From the NCBI RefSeq assembly GCF_016598485.1, contig NZ_JAEMUW010000003.1:62001-126000 (forward strand): a stretch of DNA of 64,000 nucleotides, in the 5' to 3' direction. Below the pieces are notes generated by a model, which saw only the letters and a list, made by a program, of their open reading frames with translations, was not told the origin of the DNA and did not search any database. Source of the DNA: Micromonospora coerulea (lineage in GTDB: Bacteria > Actinomycetota > Actinomycetes > Mycobacteriales > Micromonosporaceae). Of the stretch, positions 27,518-35,738 are shown one piece after another. The first letter of the stretch is position 1; the number at the start of each line of letters is the position of its first letter. Both the position numbers and the translations under genes were made by a program.

Positions 27518-28210
27518 ATGCAGCGGCTGGCGCTCTTCGACCTCGACAACACGCTTGTAGATCGCTCGGAGGCGTTCCGGCGGTGGGCGGTCGAGTTCTG
27601 CACCGAACGCCAATTGCCGGACGATGCCTTGGCCTGGCTGATCGCTACGGACCAAGACGGTTTCGTGCCCCGAGACTGGTTCTTCGGCGAAGTGAAGCAG
27701 CGTTTCAGTCTGACGGCCTCGGTGGTCGACACCTGGGCGCAGTACCGACGTCGGATGCCGGAACTGGTGAGCTGCCGCCGGGAGGTGCTGGCGTCGCTAA
27801 CGCTGCTGCGAGACGACGGCTGGACGGTGGCGATCGTGACGAACGGCCAGGCCGACAACCAGTTGGGCAAGATCAGGCGTACCGGGCTGGACCAGTGCGT
27901 TGATGCCTGGGCAGTGTCCGGAGAGTTGGGCATCCGAAAGCCGGCCCGCGAGATTTTCGAGGCAGCGGCCCGTGGGTGCGGGCTCGATCTGTCCGGCGGG
28001 GGTTGGGCGATCGGTGACAGCCCCTTCCTCGATGTCGAGGGCGGCCGCGCGGCCGGGCTTGCCACCGTCTGGGTGAGCAGGGGCAAGGATTGGCCAGCGC
28101 AACTCGCTCCACCGGACCGCACCGTCAGCGATGTCGTCGCCGCTGTTCGGGTACTCCTTGGCGAAGAGCTCGCTGCTATGCCCGCAATGCCGACAGAAGT
28201 AGATCCGTGA
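27518..28210 (+). CDS. HAD-superfamily phosphatase
   Basis: A 230-residue HAD hydrolase. Motif I is FDLDNTLVD (catalytic Asp pair), motif II is VTNG, motif III Lys is in GIRKPAREIF, and motif IV is GDSPFLDVEGG. Such enzymes remove phosphate from small metabolites. The start is ATG at 27518, putting motif I at the very N terminus; the longer open frame to 27395 is unlikely. Its 3' end overlaps the convergent alpha/beta hydrolase gene by 35 bases. Confidence 0.85.
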   Translation: MQRLALFDLDNTLVDRSEAFRRWAVEFCTERQLPDDALAWLIATDQDGFVPRDWFFGEVKQRFSLTASVVDTWAQYRRRMPELVSCRREVLASLTLLRDDGWTVAIVTNGQADNQLGKIRRTGLDQCVDAWAVSGELGIRKPAREIFEAAARGCGLDLSGGGWAIGDSPFLDVEGGRAAGLATVWVSRGKDWPAQLAPPDRTVSDVVAAVRVLLGEELAAMPAMPTEVDP

Positions 28211-28886
28211 CCATCGCGGGCTGCGTGACCATCGCCAGGTGATCGGCGTCCCGGCGCCGGACCCGGTACCCACATTCTTCCGCCTGCTCTGCCGTGGACT
28301 GGTACGCAGCGCTCAGCTGAAGGTATGTGTGCCTGGCGGAGTCCCACGCCCTGCCCGGCGGCGGCAGCACCTCGGAGACGACCTTCCACGACAGCTCGGG
28401 TAAGCCGCTCAGCACCTGGCGCCGCTGGCCTGGGTCGGGCAGGAGATCGTCGAGGGAGCCGGCGTGAAACCAGGTGTCCCACGTCGGCAGCCGGCCCGAC
28501 ACCGCCATCTCCCGCAGCCACCTGGCCCGCTTCGGGGGCACTGACCCAACCCAGCTGGTGCCCGGGTGCGGCAGGCGGGCGTCCAGGAAGACGACATCTA
28601 GCCGCTCCCTACCGACCGCGTCGGCGATGCCGGGCAAGTAGGCACCTGCGCGGCTGTGGCCGACGATGACGGTGGGCGCACTCGGGGCGACGCTGGCAGC
28701 CGCTGCCGCGCAGACTGCCGCATGGAAGGACGGCGCCTCGACCAAGGGACGAAGGTCCGGTACCGCCACGCGCCACCCCGCCGCTTCGAGGTGCGGCCGC
28801 AGGGCGTCCCACGTCGCCGAGGTGAGGAGCGGACTGTGGACGAGGAGCATCGTCGGTTCGGCGAGCACGGCCCCATCCTGGTACAT
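28176..28886 (-). CDS. Alpha/beta hydrolase fold protein
   Basis: A 236-residue hydrolase of the small esterase/lactonase type. It starts with the strand LLVHSPLLTSATWDALRPHL, the nucleophile elbow is GHSRAG, and the C-terminal His is in RRDADHLAMV. The acid residue is probably in the LDARLPHPG region. The substrate is unknown. The first 12 residues are not typical of the fold, and a start at the internal ATG (MLLVHSPL) is plausible. It overlaps the HAD gene tail to tail. Confidence 0.8.
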   Translation of the reverse strand: MYQDGAVLAEPTMLLVHSPLLTSATWDALRPHLEAAGWRVAVPDLRPLVEAPSFHAAVCAAAAASVAPSAPTVIVGHSRAGAYLPGIADAVGRERLDVVFLDARLPHPGTSWVGSVPPKRARWLREMAVSGRLPTWDTWFHAGSLDDLLPDPGQRRQVLSGLPELSWKVVSEVLPPPGRAWDSARHTYLQLSAAYQSTAEQAEECGYRVRRRDADHLAMVTQPAMVTDLLLSALRA

Positions 28887-29085
28887 CCGGGCGATGCTCC
28901 GGACCCCCTGGACAGGTGAGCGGTCCGCATCTGGTCCGCAAGAGGTCGACGGACGGCGGGGAGTGGTGTGAGACGTCGAGAGGTGTTTCCCCTGCTAGGC
29001 GCCCATGTGCCCAGGTCGCCGGAGCCGACAATTTGATCTCGTAATGCACATGTCGTTGGGGCGTGCCAGGCGGTAGCTTGCCCCC

Positions 29086-29433
29086 ATGCGTGCGGAAGTG
29101 CGGCACGTCCGGTTCCCGGACCTCGAATCTGGCCAGCCCTTCGATCCTGTCAACACCGTGCAGCTCGCCGAGGTGTATGTCGGTGTCCACGGCGAGCCAG
29201 GCGAGGAGCAGTACCAGGTGAGCGCGTGTACGCCGGCCGCCCTGGTCGACCTGTTGGCCCGGCAATCCTTCCTGGTGGGGCGGCACTGGCTATTCGTGGC
29301 AGAGTTCTCGCCGGCGACGGTCGAGGCAGCCCTGCGCAAGCTGATCGGAAACATCGAGGCGCCCAGCCGCGTCGAGCTCGCCCAGAAGGTCGGTCGCATT
29401 GGTCTATGGGAGTTCGAGGACTACCGCGGCTGA
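29086..29433 (+). CDS. Imm8-like immunity protein
   Basis: A 115-residue soluble protein that fits the Imm8 immunity family: an N-terminal strand MRAEVRHVRFPD, the central CTPAALVDLLARQ, GRHWLFVAEFS, and the diagnostic ending KVGRIGLWEFEDYRG. Imm8 proteins neutralise polymorphic toxins delivered between cells. No toxin gene is beside it, so it appears to be an orphan immunity gene that protects against neighbours. It is the last gene before attachment-site copy 2. Confidence 0.78.
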   Translation: MRAEVRHVRFPDLESGQPFDPVNTVQLAEVYVGVHGEPGEEQYQVSACTPAALVDLLARQSFLVGRHWLFVAEFSPATVEAALRKLIGNIEAPSRVELAQKVGRIGLWEFEDYRG

Positions 29434-29603
29434 TGGACTGCCGCTTCCGGCATCGAAGCGATGACCGCAGACGGTTCGGCGGTGCGCAACGGCTGACAGC
29501 AACGATTGACAGCAACGTCGCCGGATCGGTCGAGACGGCCAAGGACGGCGGCAGGCGTAGAGCCAGGAGCTGAGGCCGAAGGCGGACCGTTCCGGACAAC
29601 TCC

Positions 29604-29710
29604 GCCGAGGCTACGGATCAGAGGACCGGCCGGGCCATCCACGGGCCACAAGGTGGTGTCACCCGAGGCCAAACCAGGCCGTGTGAGAGCGCATCGAACA
29701 GGCGTAAGGC
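29604..29710. repeat. Element-end repeat A
   Basis: GCCGAGGCTACGGATCAGAG through CAGGCGTAAGGC, close to attachment copy 2, with a recognisable relative at 38232-38322 and a weaker one before copy 3. The surrounding 29434-29735 has no supported gene. Confidence 0.55.
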
Positions 29711-29735
29711 AGCACTCAGAGCCGATCTTGTGAGA

Positions 29736-29821
29736 TTCCCAAGCTGACAGTGCGGGTTCGATTCCCGTCACCCGCTCCACTGAGAAGGCCCTGGTCAGGA
29801 CGTGAGTCCCAGCCAGGGCCT
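29736..29821 (+). repeat. Attachment-site copy 2 with terminator
   Basis: Bases 29736-29780 are identical to the 3' half of tRNA-Gly at 22988-23032, followed by the same terminator hairpin (AAGGCCCTGG with CCAGGGCCTT). There is no 5' tRNA half, so it is not a tRNA gene. Confidence 0.92.
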
Positions 29822-29871
29822 TACGTTTCCCAGGCTGCGGCCGTTGCCCGTGCCATTGGCGTGCCATTAGC

Positions 29872-30219
29872 GTGCGGTCGGAGGTGAACGACCTGGCAGC
29901 GAAACTGACCCGAGACGAGGCGATTGTCCTCGTGGAGCGGATCATGAGGGGCGACTACGCGGACGACGCTGAGGCGGACGGGTGGCTGGACCAACTTGAG
30001 CGAGACCTCGTCTGCCCGGACGGCAGTGTCTCCGGCCTGATCTTCTGGACTGACCCGGAGTTGACGGCTGCTGAGGTGGTTGACCGAGCCTTGGCCTATC
30101 AGCCGATCCAGATGCGGTCCACGCCATGGACAGCCGCCGCCGAGCACATAGCCTCACCCTTCCCCACGCTCCTTCCCCCTTTTGCCGGCCCTGTCCTTGG
30201 GCTTGCCTTTGCCGGCTGA
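29872..30219 (+). CDS. Colicin/pyocin immunity-like protein, probably with an altered C terminus
   Basis: 115 residues. The first 75 follow the nuclease-bacteriocin immunity pattern: LTRDEAIVLVERIMRGDY, an acidic helix ADDAEADGWLDQLERD, then PDGS--LIFW and TAAEVVDRALAYQ. Im proteins bind and block DNase or rRNase bacteriocins. The last 40 residues are unlike the family and run antisense over the integrase 2 remnant, so the end was probably altered when elements recombined. The start is uncertain: GTG at 29872 or 29884. No toxin partner is near. Confidence 0.55.
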   Translation: MRSEVNDLAAKLTRDEAIVLVERIMRGDYADDAEADGWLDQLERDLVCPDGSVSGLIFWTDPELTAAEVVDRALAYQPIQMRSTPWTAAAEHIASPFPTLLPPFAGPVLGLAFAG

Positions 30220-30636
30220 CTTCTTCGACTTCTTCCGGTCCGCGCGTACCGCCTCGTGCAGCGCCTGGGCGATGGCCCGATCCGCCTCAGCGGTGGCGTG
30301 CTGATAGATCAACGCGGCCTGGGATGAGTCGTGGCCCATCCGGGCCATCAGGTCGCGGGTGCTCGCTCCGGTCCGCGCGGCGAGGGTGTTCCCGGTGTGC
30401 CGCAGGTCGTGGAGGTGCAAATGTGGTTGTCCGATCCGCGCGACGGCCGCCTTCCAGTCGATCAGCTTGTTGAGGTTGCCGCGCCAGATCGGCCGCCCGC
30501 TCTCGGTGGTGAACACGAACGCGTCCGGCCTGTCGTCGACCTCCGCCGCCAGGTGCTCGCGGACGACCTCGACCACGGCCGGCGGCAGGCTGACCCTGCG
30601 CCGGCTGGCCCGGGACTTCGGTGGACTGAGGAGCAG
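30154..30636 (-). pseudogene. Truncated tyrosine integrase 2 (C-terminal catalytic part)
   Basis: About 160 codons, closely related to integrase 1: PPKSRASRRRVSLPPAV, GRPIWRGNLNKLIDW, HDLRHTGNT, LMARMGHDS, AALIYQHAT and a Lys-rich tail. It extends about 20 residues further toward the N terminus than integrase 1 but still lacks the DNA-binding domains and most of the first catalytic-Arg region. Similarity ends at about 30636, directly before the phosphotransferase gene. It lies near attachment copy 2, as integrase 1 lies near copy 1. Confidence 0.88.
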
Positions 30637-30728
30637 GCCGACGCCGCGAAGCTGAAGTGCGACATGTGCCAGGGAACTTAGGCAGCAGGCCGTGGGTGAC
30701 TGAACGCGCGGATCTGCCGAGAACAGTG

Positions 30729-31487
30729 ATGTTCGGCACCCGTAGCATGTGGCCAGTGGGGTGGGAGGCACTCGGGCGGTGGGGTGAAGACGTCGCTCGC
30801 ATCGAACCGCTCGCTGGCGGAGTCGCCAACGATGTGTGGAGCGTGCGCGTCAATGGGCACCTCGCGGTCGGTCGTCTCGGTGCCAGGAGCGACGCTGATC
30901 TCGCGTGGGAGACTGAGCTCCTCCAATACCTCGACGGTGAGGGTCTGACCGTGCCGGTGCCGATCTCGACTACGGACGGCCGGCTGTTCGTCGACGGGCT
31001 GGTGGTGATGACCTATCTGGATGGCGGACCGCCCGAGACGGCGGCCGACTGGCGTCGCGTGGCCGGCACGCTCCGCGAGCTGCATCGGTTGACGCGGGGC
31101 TGGCCGCAGCGCCCAGGTTGGCGATCGTCGACCGACCTCCTGCACGCCGAGACTGGGACGAAGGTCGACCTCGGCGCGATGCCCTCTGAGGGCGTTGCTC
31201 GATGCCGAGCAGCGTGGGCGCGGCTCACCGGACGTCAGACATGCGTCGTGCACGGCGACCCCAACCCGGGCAACGTCCGCATGACCGCGAATCAGGTCGC
31301 GCTGATCGACTGGGACGAGTCGCATGTCGACGTCCCCGACCTCGACCTCGTGCTGCCCGACAACGCCGCCGGCCTCGACGACGTCGCGCACGACATCGCC
31401 GCGCAAGCGTCGGCCGCATGGGAAGCCGCCGTCTGCTGGGACGACGAGTACGCAGTCAAGCGGCTCGCCGAAGTTCGAGCGGTCTGA
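30729..31487 (+). CDS. Aminoglycoside phosphotransferase-family kinase-like protein
   Basis: About 252 residues of the APH/choline-kinase-like fold. The N lobe has LAGGVANDVWSVRVNG, the catalytic loop is VVHGDPNPGNVRM (Asp and Asn) and the metal Asp is in LIDWDESHVD. Members phosphorylate aminoglycosides or other hydroxylated small molecules; resistance cannot be claimed here. The start chosen is ATG at 30729 (ATG 30747 possible). The upstream open part belongs to the broken integrase junction. Confidence 0.8.
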   Translation: MFGTRSMWPVGWEALGRWGEDVARIEPLAGGVANDVWSVRVNGHLAVGRLGARSDADLAWETELLQYLDGEGLTVPVPISTTDGRLFVDGLVVMTYLDGGPPETAADWRRVAGTLRELHRLTRGWPQRPGWRSSTDLLHAETGTKVDLGAMPSEGVARCRAAWARLTGRQTCVVHGDPNPGNVRMTANQVALIDWDESHVDVPDLDLVLPDNAAGLDDVAHDIAAQASAAWEAAVCWDDEYAVKRLAEVRAV

Positions 31488-31744
31488 GAACGCGTTTTAG
31501 GAGTGGGGTTCTCGGCGGTCGAGTGCGCACATCTGGCCGCGATCCGCGCTCGGATGTCGCAGATCAGTTGGCGGACGACTGTCGCGCATCAGTCGACGGA
31601 GGACAGCCGGCTGCCGGCGATGTCGGGTCTCAGGACCTGCGTTACAGATCGGTCTCAGGACGTCTGTGACACTGCCGGCTTGACGATCACGTCTGCCGGG
31701 AAGCCGTGCGGGCGCTCGCTCGCGGTCGAACTGGGAGGAGCGGC

Positions 31745-31825
31745 ATGGGCGCGAAGACGGCCCTGCTGGCGTTCACCGACAAAGACATTCGTCCGGCGTT
31801 GCTTGGCCCGACGGCTGAGCGCTAA
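31745..31825 (+). pseudogene. N-terminal fragment of a DUF6928-like gene
   Basis: 26 codons, MGAKTALLAFTDKDIRPALL and a stop soon after. The opening is characteristic of DUF6928 proteins, which normally continue for about 200 residues. The fragment is preceded by GGGAGGAG, a good ribosome site. The rest is lost; the next frame over is transposase-like. The 31488-31744 stretch before it holds no supported gene. Confidence 0.5.
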
Positions 31826-31930
31826 GGGCTTGTCGTCGAGGGAAATTGGCCGCCAGGTCGGCTGCTCCCATGACGTCGTCCGAACCGTCGTGCGCGAACC
31901 CGGATCACCCCCGCGTCGGCGTCGACGTCC
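31797..31930 (+). pseudogene. Helix-turn-helix fragment of a transposase
   Basis: In another frame, ARRLSAKGLSSREIGRQVGC is a helix-turn-helix like the start of IS30- or IS481-type transposases. No catalytic part follows. It overlaps the DUF6928 fragment, so an insertion probably broke that gene. Confidence 0.45.
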
Positions 31931-31989
31931 TGCCGTTGCAGCGCGGACACCTCATCCCACCGCAGGCAGGCGGCTGGCGAGGGTTTGGG

Positions 31990-32727
31990 TCAGCCTGGGG
32001 TGAGGAGGCAGAATTCGTTGCCTTCCGGGTCTGCGAGGACGGTCCACGGGACATCGTTTTGGCCTAGGTCGATGGCGGTGGCGCCGAGAGTCCGCAGTCT
32101 GGCCGCCTCGGCCTCCAGGTCGTCACCTGGGTATGGGCGGACGTCGAGATGGACGCGGTTCCACACGGTCTTCACGTCGGGTGTGCGGAGGAACTGCAGA
32201 TATGGGCCGACGCCCTTGGCGGAGCGCAGTACCGCCTTGTGGTCGGTCACCTCGTGCAGGGTCCAGTCCATGGCCTTGCCCCAGAACCGGGCCATGGCTC
32301 GCGGATCCGCGCAGTCGACCACTACCGCGGCGATCGGTCCGGTGTCTCTGTAGAGCGGTCGGGGGTCCAGCACGCAGAACTCGTTGCCCTCTGGGTCGGC
32401 CATGACCGTCCATGGGACGCCGCCCTGGCCCACGTCGGCGGGTGTTGCGCCGAGATCCTTCAGGCGCTTGACCACCTCCGCCTGATGGGCCGCGGAGGTG
32501 GTGGCGAGGTCGACGTGCACGCGGTTCTTCACCGTCTTGGGTTCTGGGGAGGCGATGAGGTCGAGGCAGACGGCGACGGGGTCGGGGTAGACGAAGCCCT
32601 CGGGTTCGAGGTTGGTCACGCCGGGTCCCTCGCTGGAGACTCCCCAGCCGAGCGCCTCCGCCCAGAAACCGCCCAGCGCGGAGTCGTCCCGAGCCTTCAT
32701 GTTGATTTGAACAAGCCGCGTTGCCAT
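31990..32727 (-). CDS. Tandem VOC (glyoxalase-like) domain protein
   Basis: A 245-residue protein with two vicinal-oxygen-chelate domains (about residues 1-120 and 130-245). Each half ends with the same block: VPWTVMADPEGNEFCVLDP and VPWTVLADPEGNEFCLLTP. Metal-site candidates are the His in NRVHVDL and NRVHLDV and the Glu in GNEFC. Members act as lyases, dioxygenases or antibiotic-binding proteins; a specific role cannot be given. ATG at 32727. It is the last intact gene before attachment copy 3. Confidence 0.85.
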   Translation of the reverse strand: MATRLVQINMKARDDSALGGFWAEALGWGVSSEGPGVTNLEPEGFVYPDPVAVCLDLIASPEPKTVKNRVHVDLATTSAAHQAEVVKRLKDLGATPADVGQGGVPWTVMADPEGNEFCVLDPRPLYRDTGPIAAVVVDCADPRAMARFWGKAMDWTLHEVTDHKAVLRSAKGVGPYLQFLRTPDVKTVWNRVHLDVRPYPGDDLEAEAARLRTLGATAIDLGQNDVPWTVLADPEGNEFCLLTPG

Positions 32728-32815
32728 CCCGACGATGTTAGGGCTTGTTGCTGCGACCCCGCAGTGGGGACAGCGCTTCGCTCCCGGTCACGACGACTGA
32801 ACCTGAACCATCACG

Positions 32816-32910
32816 GGCCATCCGTGGGCCAGTAACCGTGACATGCAGCGGTCACGAGCGGGCACGAGACGCAGCCGGGGCGACCGCCGCCCGCAGGTAT
32901 TTCGGGCATC
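32816..32910. repeat. Repeat R3, weak relative of R1/R2
   Basis: Shares GTCACGAGCGGGCACGAG, a CCGCCCGCAGG-like run and TTTCGGGCAT with R1 and R2. The gap 32728-33089 has no supported gene and also contains a diverged element-end sequence that leads into copy 3. Confidence 0.4.
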
Positions 32911-33089
32911 ACGGCCAGGTAGTGACGCGGTCCGCCGATCTCGTAACCGTCGCTGAACAACTCCGTCAACCGCAGCCGAAGCTGCCGGGCCATCCACGGC
33001 CACAACCGGGTGCCACCAGGGGCCAAGTCTGGCCGTCCAGGACCGGAACGACCAGCGGCTGACCAGCACGACGACCCGATCTTGTGCGA

Positions 33090-33176
33090 TTCCCAAGCTG
33101 ACAGTGCGGGTTCGGTTCCCGTCACCCGCTCCAAGCTGAAGGCCCTGGTCAGGACGCTAGTCCCAGCCGGGGCTAG
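33090..33176 (+). repeat. Attachment-site copy 3 with terminator
   Basis: TTCCCAAGCTGACAGTGCGG and onward, one base different from the tRNA in the T loop (GGTTCGGTTCCC). The following hairpin is partly decayed on its right arm. Confidence 0.88.
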
Positions 33177-34351
33177 CGGGGTGGTGAGGGCGGCTCGGGT
33201 GGGCGTCCTCGGGCGCGGGCTGCATCGGATGCGGCGATTCCGGCCAGGACGAGGGCAGCGGCGGCGGCGGCCACCAGCGGCGGTAGGAAGATCATTGCCG
33301 GTGAGATGGCGGTTAGCACTCCGACCCCGATCAGCCGGTTGCGGGACACCCGGTTGAACACTCCGTATTCGAAGAGGGCGCGTCCGGCCAGGAACAGCGC
33401 GGGTCCGCCGAGGATGACGGTGATCAGGGCAGGGTCGGTGTGCCCGAGCGGGTGCTCGATGACAAGCTCGTCGCCGACAGCGATGGCGAGGATGCCGGCG
33501 ACCATCACCAGGTGGGCGTGTACCGCCAACGTACCGACGCGGACTGGGTTGGAGGCCGCTGCGATGGCTTCGGCCAGCAGCTGCCCGGCGCGGTGGATGT
33601 AGATCCGCCACAGCAGCGCGGTGGTGGCGAACGCTATCGCCGTCGCGGTGCTGCTGTCGGCCCCGAACCCGCTGCCCCGGAAGGTCAGCCCGGTGACCAG
33701 GATCAGCTCGCCGAGCGCGATGATGAACAGCTGCTGGAAGCGCTCGGCCGCGTGCTCGCTGGAGACCTCGAAGTCCGCCGGGCTCGCCCGCCCGAGCCGT
33801 GGTGTGCGGTAGCTGAGTGGGTTTGCCACGTATTCCACGGCCACCGCCAGGGTCCACAGCACGGTCCGCGCCGTGTCCTGAGCGACAGCGCCCGCGATCC
33901 ACGGCACCGCGGACACGCCGGACCAGAAGAGTAGTCGCAGAAACAGGCGCTGCGCCTGGTGGCCCGACAGGATGAGCACGACGACGATGTAGCGACCGAT
34001 CTCCGTGGCGACGTACACGCCGGCGAAGAGCAGGCCTCGTTCGCGGAACGCCTCAGGCGCTGCGGCGGCCATCACCAGGGTGCCGAACATGGTCGCCATG
34101 ACCAGCACCTGTACCGGCGGTTGCTGCGGGTCCAACCGGTCGGTTAGCCCCGCCGTGCGGCTCCAGATCCCCCACAGTGCGAGCAGCAACACCAGCGTCT
34201 GAAAGGTGTCGCTCCAGGTCAGATGCTCCACCAGCCCGTGCGAGAGCGTTGCGAGCGCGAAGACGAACACCAGGTCGAAGAACAGCTCCAGGAACCCCAC
34301 CCGCGGTTCCTCGGGTCTGCGCAGCAGTCTTGCTGCCCGGCTCGTGGTCAT
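33173..34351 (-). CDS. Low temperature requirement A (LtrA)-like membrane protein
   Basis: A 392-residue protein with about ten membrane helices and the family opening EEPRVGFLELFFDLVFVFAL, plus ALWGIWSRTAGLTDRLD and ERFQQLFIIALGELILVTG. LtrA proteins are common in actinobacteria; the function is unknown. The start chosen is ATG at 34351, giving MTTSRAARLLRRPEE before the family block. The frame stays open 82 codons further upstream with a different, soluble composition, which may be the tail of another broken gene. It directly abuts attachment copy 3. Confidence 0.85.
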   Translation of the reverse strand: MTTSRAARLLRRPEEPRVGFLELFFDLVFVFALATLSHGLVEHLTWSDTFQTLVLLLALWGIWSRTAGLTDRLDPQQPPVQVLVMATMFGTLVMAAAAPEAFRERGLLFAGVYVATEIGRYIVVVLILSGHQAQRLFLRLLFWSGVSAVPWIAGAVAQDTARTVLWTLAVAVEYVANPLSYRTPRLGRASPADFEVSSEHAAERFQQLFIIALGELILVTGLTFRGSGFGADSSTATAIAFATTALLWRIYIHRAGQLLAEAIAAASNPVRVGTLAVHAHLVMVAGILAIAVGDELVIEHPLGHTDPALITVILGGPALFLAGRALFEYGVFNRVSRNRLIGVGVLTAISPAMIFLPPLVAAAAAALVLAGIAASDAARARGRPPEPPSPPR

Positions 34352-34619
34352 CGGCCCGCCCGCTTCCGCCGCTTTGTCGGCTCCTGAAGCATTCGTACCA
34401 TCCAGCAGCGGTGGTGGACCCGGATGCGCCACCGTTGCCTGGGGCCAATCGGCCTGCGCGGGACGGGCGACGGTAGAGGCCGCTGAACGTCCTTCAGCCA
34501 TCGCCGCCAGTTCAATCAGCTCGTCGAGCTTGGCCAGGCCGTGGGGCCAGTGCTGCAGGGCAGCGGAGTCACGCAGGTCCTGAACCCGCCGTGTCACGCA
34601 GGCCCCGAGACGCTGCGCT

Positions 34620-35070
34620 GACCTGTGACGCGGCCAGACTTCACGAGCCGGAACACGCCACCGCCGCAGCCCTGGTCGGGCTCGCCCGCCGGGTCACGGC
34701 CCTCACCGAGGAGATCACCGCCCTCGACCGGCAGGTGGCACCCATCGTCCGGAAGCGGCCCCCGCACCACGGCCTTGTTCGGTGTCGGCCCCGATGTCGC
34801 CGCCCAGCTGTTTACCAACGCCGGCGACAACCCCGACCGGCTGCACCAAGCGGCTCTGGCCCACCTGGGAGCAGCACCCATCCCCGCGAGCTCCGGACGG
34901 GTGCGCCGCCACCGCCTCTACCGAGGAGGCGACCGCGGTGCCAACCACGCCCTGCACACGCCGCTCTGCCGCATGCGCTACGACCAGCGCACACGCGCCT
35001 ACGTCCACCGCCGCATCACCGAAGCCCGCTGCCCGGAGGCCGGTCCTGCTGCGGCATGTGGCCCAGGGGC
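34620..35070 (+). pseudogene. IS110-family transposase remnant, frameshifted
   Basis: Two frames together read as the C-terminal half of an IS110 transposase. The first ends with VTALTEEITALDRQVAPIV. After a shift near 34765-34775 the second continues FGVGPDVAAQLFTNAGDNPD, PIPASSGRVRRHRLYRGGDR, ANHALHT and MRYDQRTRAYVHRRITEA. The N-terminal DEDD catalytic part is missing, so it is inactive. It stops shortly before attachment copy 4. Confidence 0.82.
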
Positions 35071-35101
35071 CCCAGGCCCCCGGTGCCCCGACTCGACCCG
35101 A

Positions 35102-35192
35102 TTTCCAACCTGACAGTGCGGGTTCGATTCCCGTCACCCGCTCCTCGATCGAGGCCCTGGCCAGGACGCGAGTCCGAGCCTGGGCCTTCGAC
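35102..35192 (+). repeat. Attachment-site copy 4 with terminator
   Basis: CTGACAGTGCGGGTTCGATT and onward to CACCCGCTCC, then ATCGAGGCCCTGG-CAGGACGCGAGTCC and GGGCCTTCGA. The downstream flank is closer to copy 1 than copies 2 and 3 are, so this may be the original right-hand side of the site. Confidence 0.85.
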
Positions 35193-35215
35193 ATTCCAAG
35201 GTTTACAACCGCGCT

Positions 35216-35377
35216 CTACGGCTCACCATCCAAACCCAGCGCGGCCGGAAGGCTGTGGATGAAGTCAGCCCGTTCGGGCTCCGCTGCCGCAATACGCTTC
35301 AATACCTGGCGGAACTCCTGACGTTCGTCAGAATTCATTTGGCTGAGCAGGTACGCGATCTCTTCGAGCGTCGTCAT
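35216..35377 (-). CDS. Small hypothetical protein
   Basis: 53 residues from ATG 35377: an amphipathic helical protein, TTLEEIAYLLSQMNSDERQE followed by FRQVLKRIAAAEP. No family recognised and no strong ribosome site. The helical pattern and the absence of rare-codon runs make it a fair candidate. Confidence 0.4.
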   Translation of the reverse strand: MTTLEEIAYLLSQMNSDERQEFRQVLKRIAAAEPERADFIHSLPAALGLDGEP

Positions 35378-35414
35378 GCCGGCGACGGCCGCCGAGCCCG
35401 TCCAGCGGCTACGC

Positions 35415-35672
35415 GCCGCCAGCCGGACCGCCATCGGACGCGTCCTCGGTGAGGACCACGTCCTCGAGGATCCTCGCCGGTACCGGCAACACGTGAGCGT
35501 CGCCTACCTGACGGCAGATGGGCGGGCTGAGCCCTACATCCGCGCCGTCGAGGGCGTCAAGCCCGAGCCTGCCATCGTCCGCATCAGCCACGTCGACCTG
35601 ATCGAGATGCACCGCGACCGGCGAATGTACGAGTGGCAAACGAAAGTACGACTGCCGCGCGCACCAGGATGA
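35415..35672 (+). pseudogene. C-terminal fragment of a 2'-5' RNA ligase-like protein
   Basis: The last 80 or so codons resemble the second half of 2H phosphoesterases: QHVSVAYLTADGRAEPYIRA (second HxS-type motif) and SHVDLIEMHRDRRMYEWQTK. The first half with the other His motif is absent, so it should be inactive. Confidence 0.5.
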
Positions 35673-35738
35673 GCAGAAAGGCCAGCAGACACCAAATCAA
35701 GCTCGCCACGCCACGCCCGCCCGATGGGTACCGGTGCG

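Noticed and set aside
24242..28886. A secondary-metabolite or defence gene cluster in element 1
   Set aside because: The genes are unrelated, face different ways and are separated by repeats; no biosynthetic core enzyme, nuclease or restriction gene is seen.
30657..31487. Phosphotransferase as a proven antibiotic-resistance gene
   Set aside because: The fold is seen, but nothing in the sequence shows an aminoglycoside substrate.
32811..33902. A 363-codon minus-strand frame crossing attachment copy 3
   Set aside because: It runs through the tRNA-half and over the LtrA gene in another frame; peptide pieces such as RVTGTEPALSAWE are translated tRNA sequence.
29736..35144. Extra tRNA-Gly genes at copies 2, 3 and 4
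   Set aside because: They lack acceptor 5' strand, D arm and the 5' part of the anticodon stem; they are attachment-site halves.
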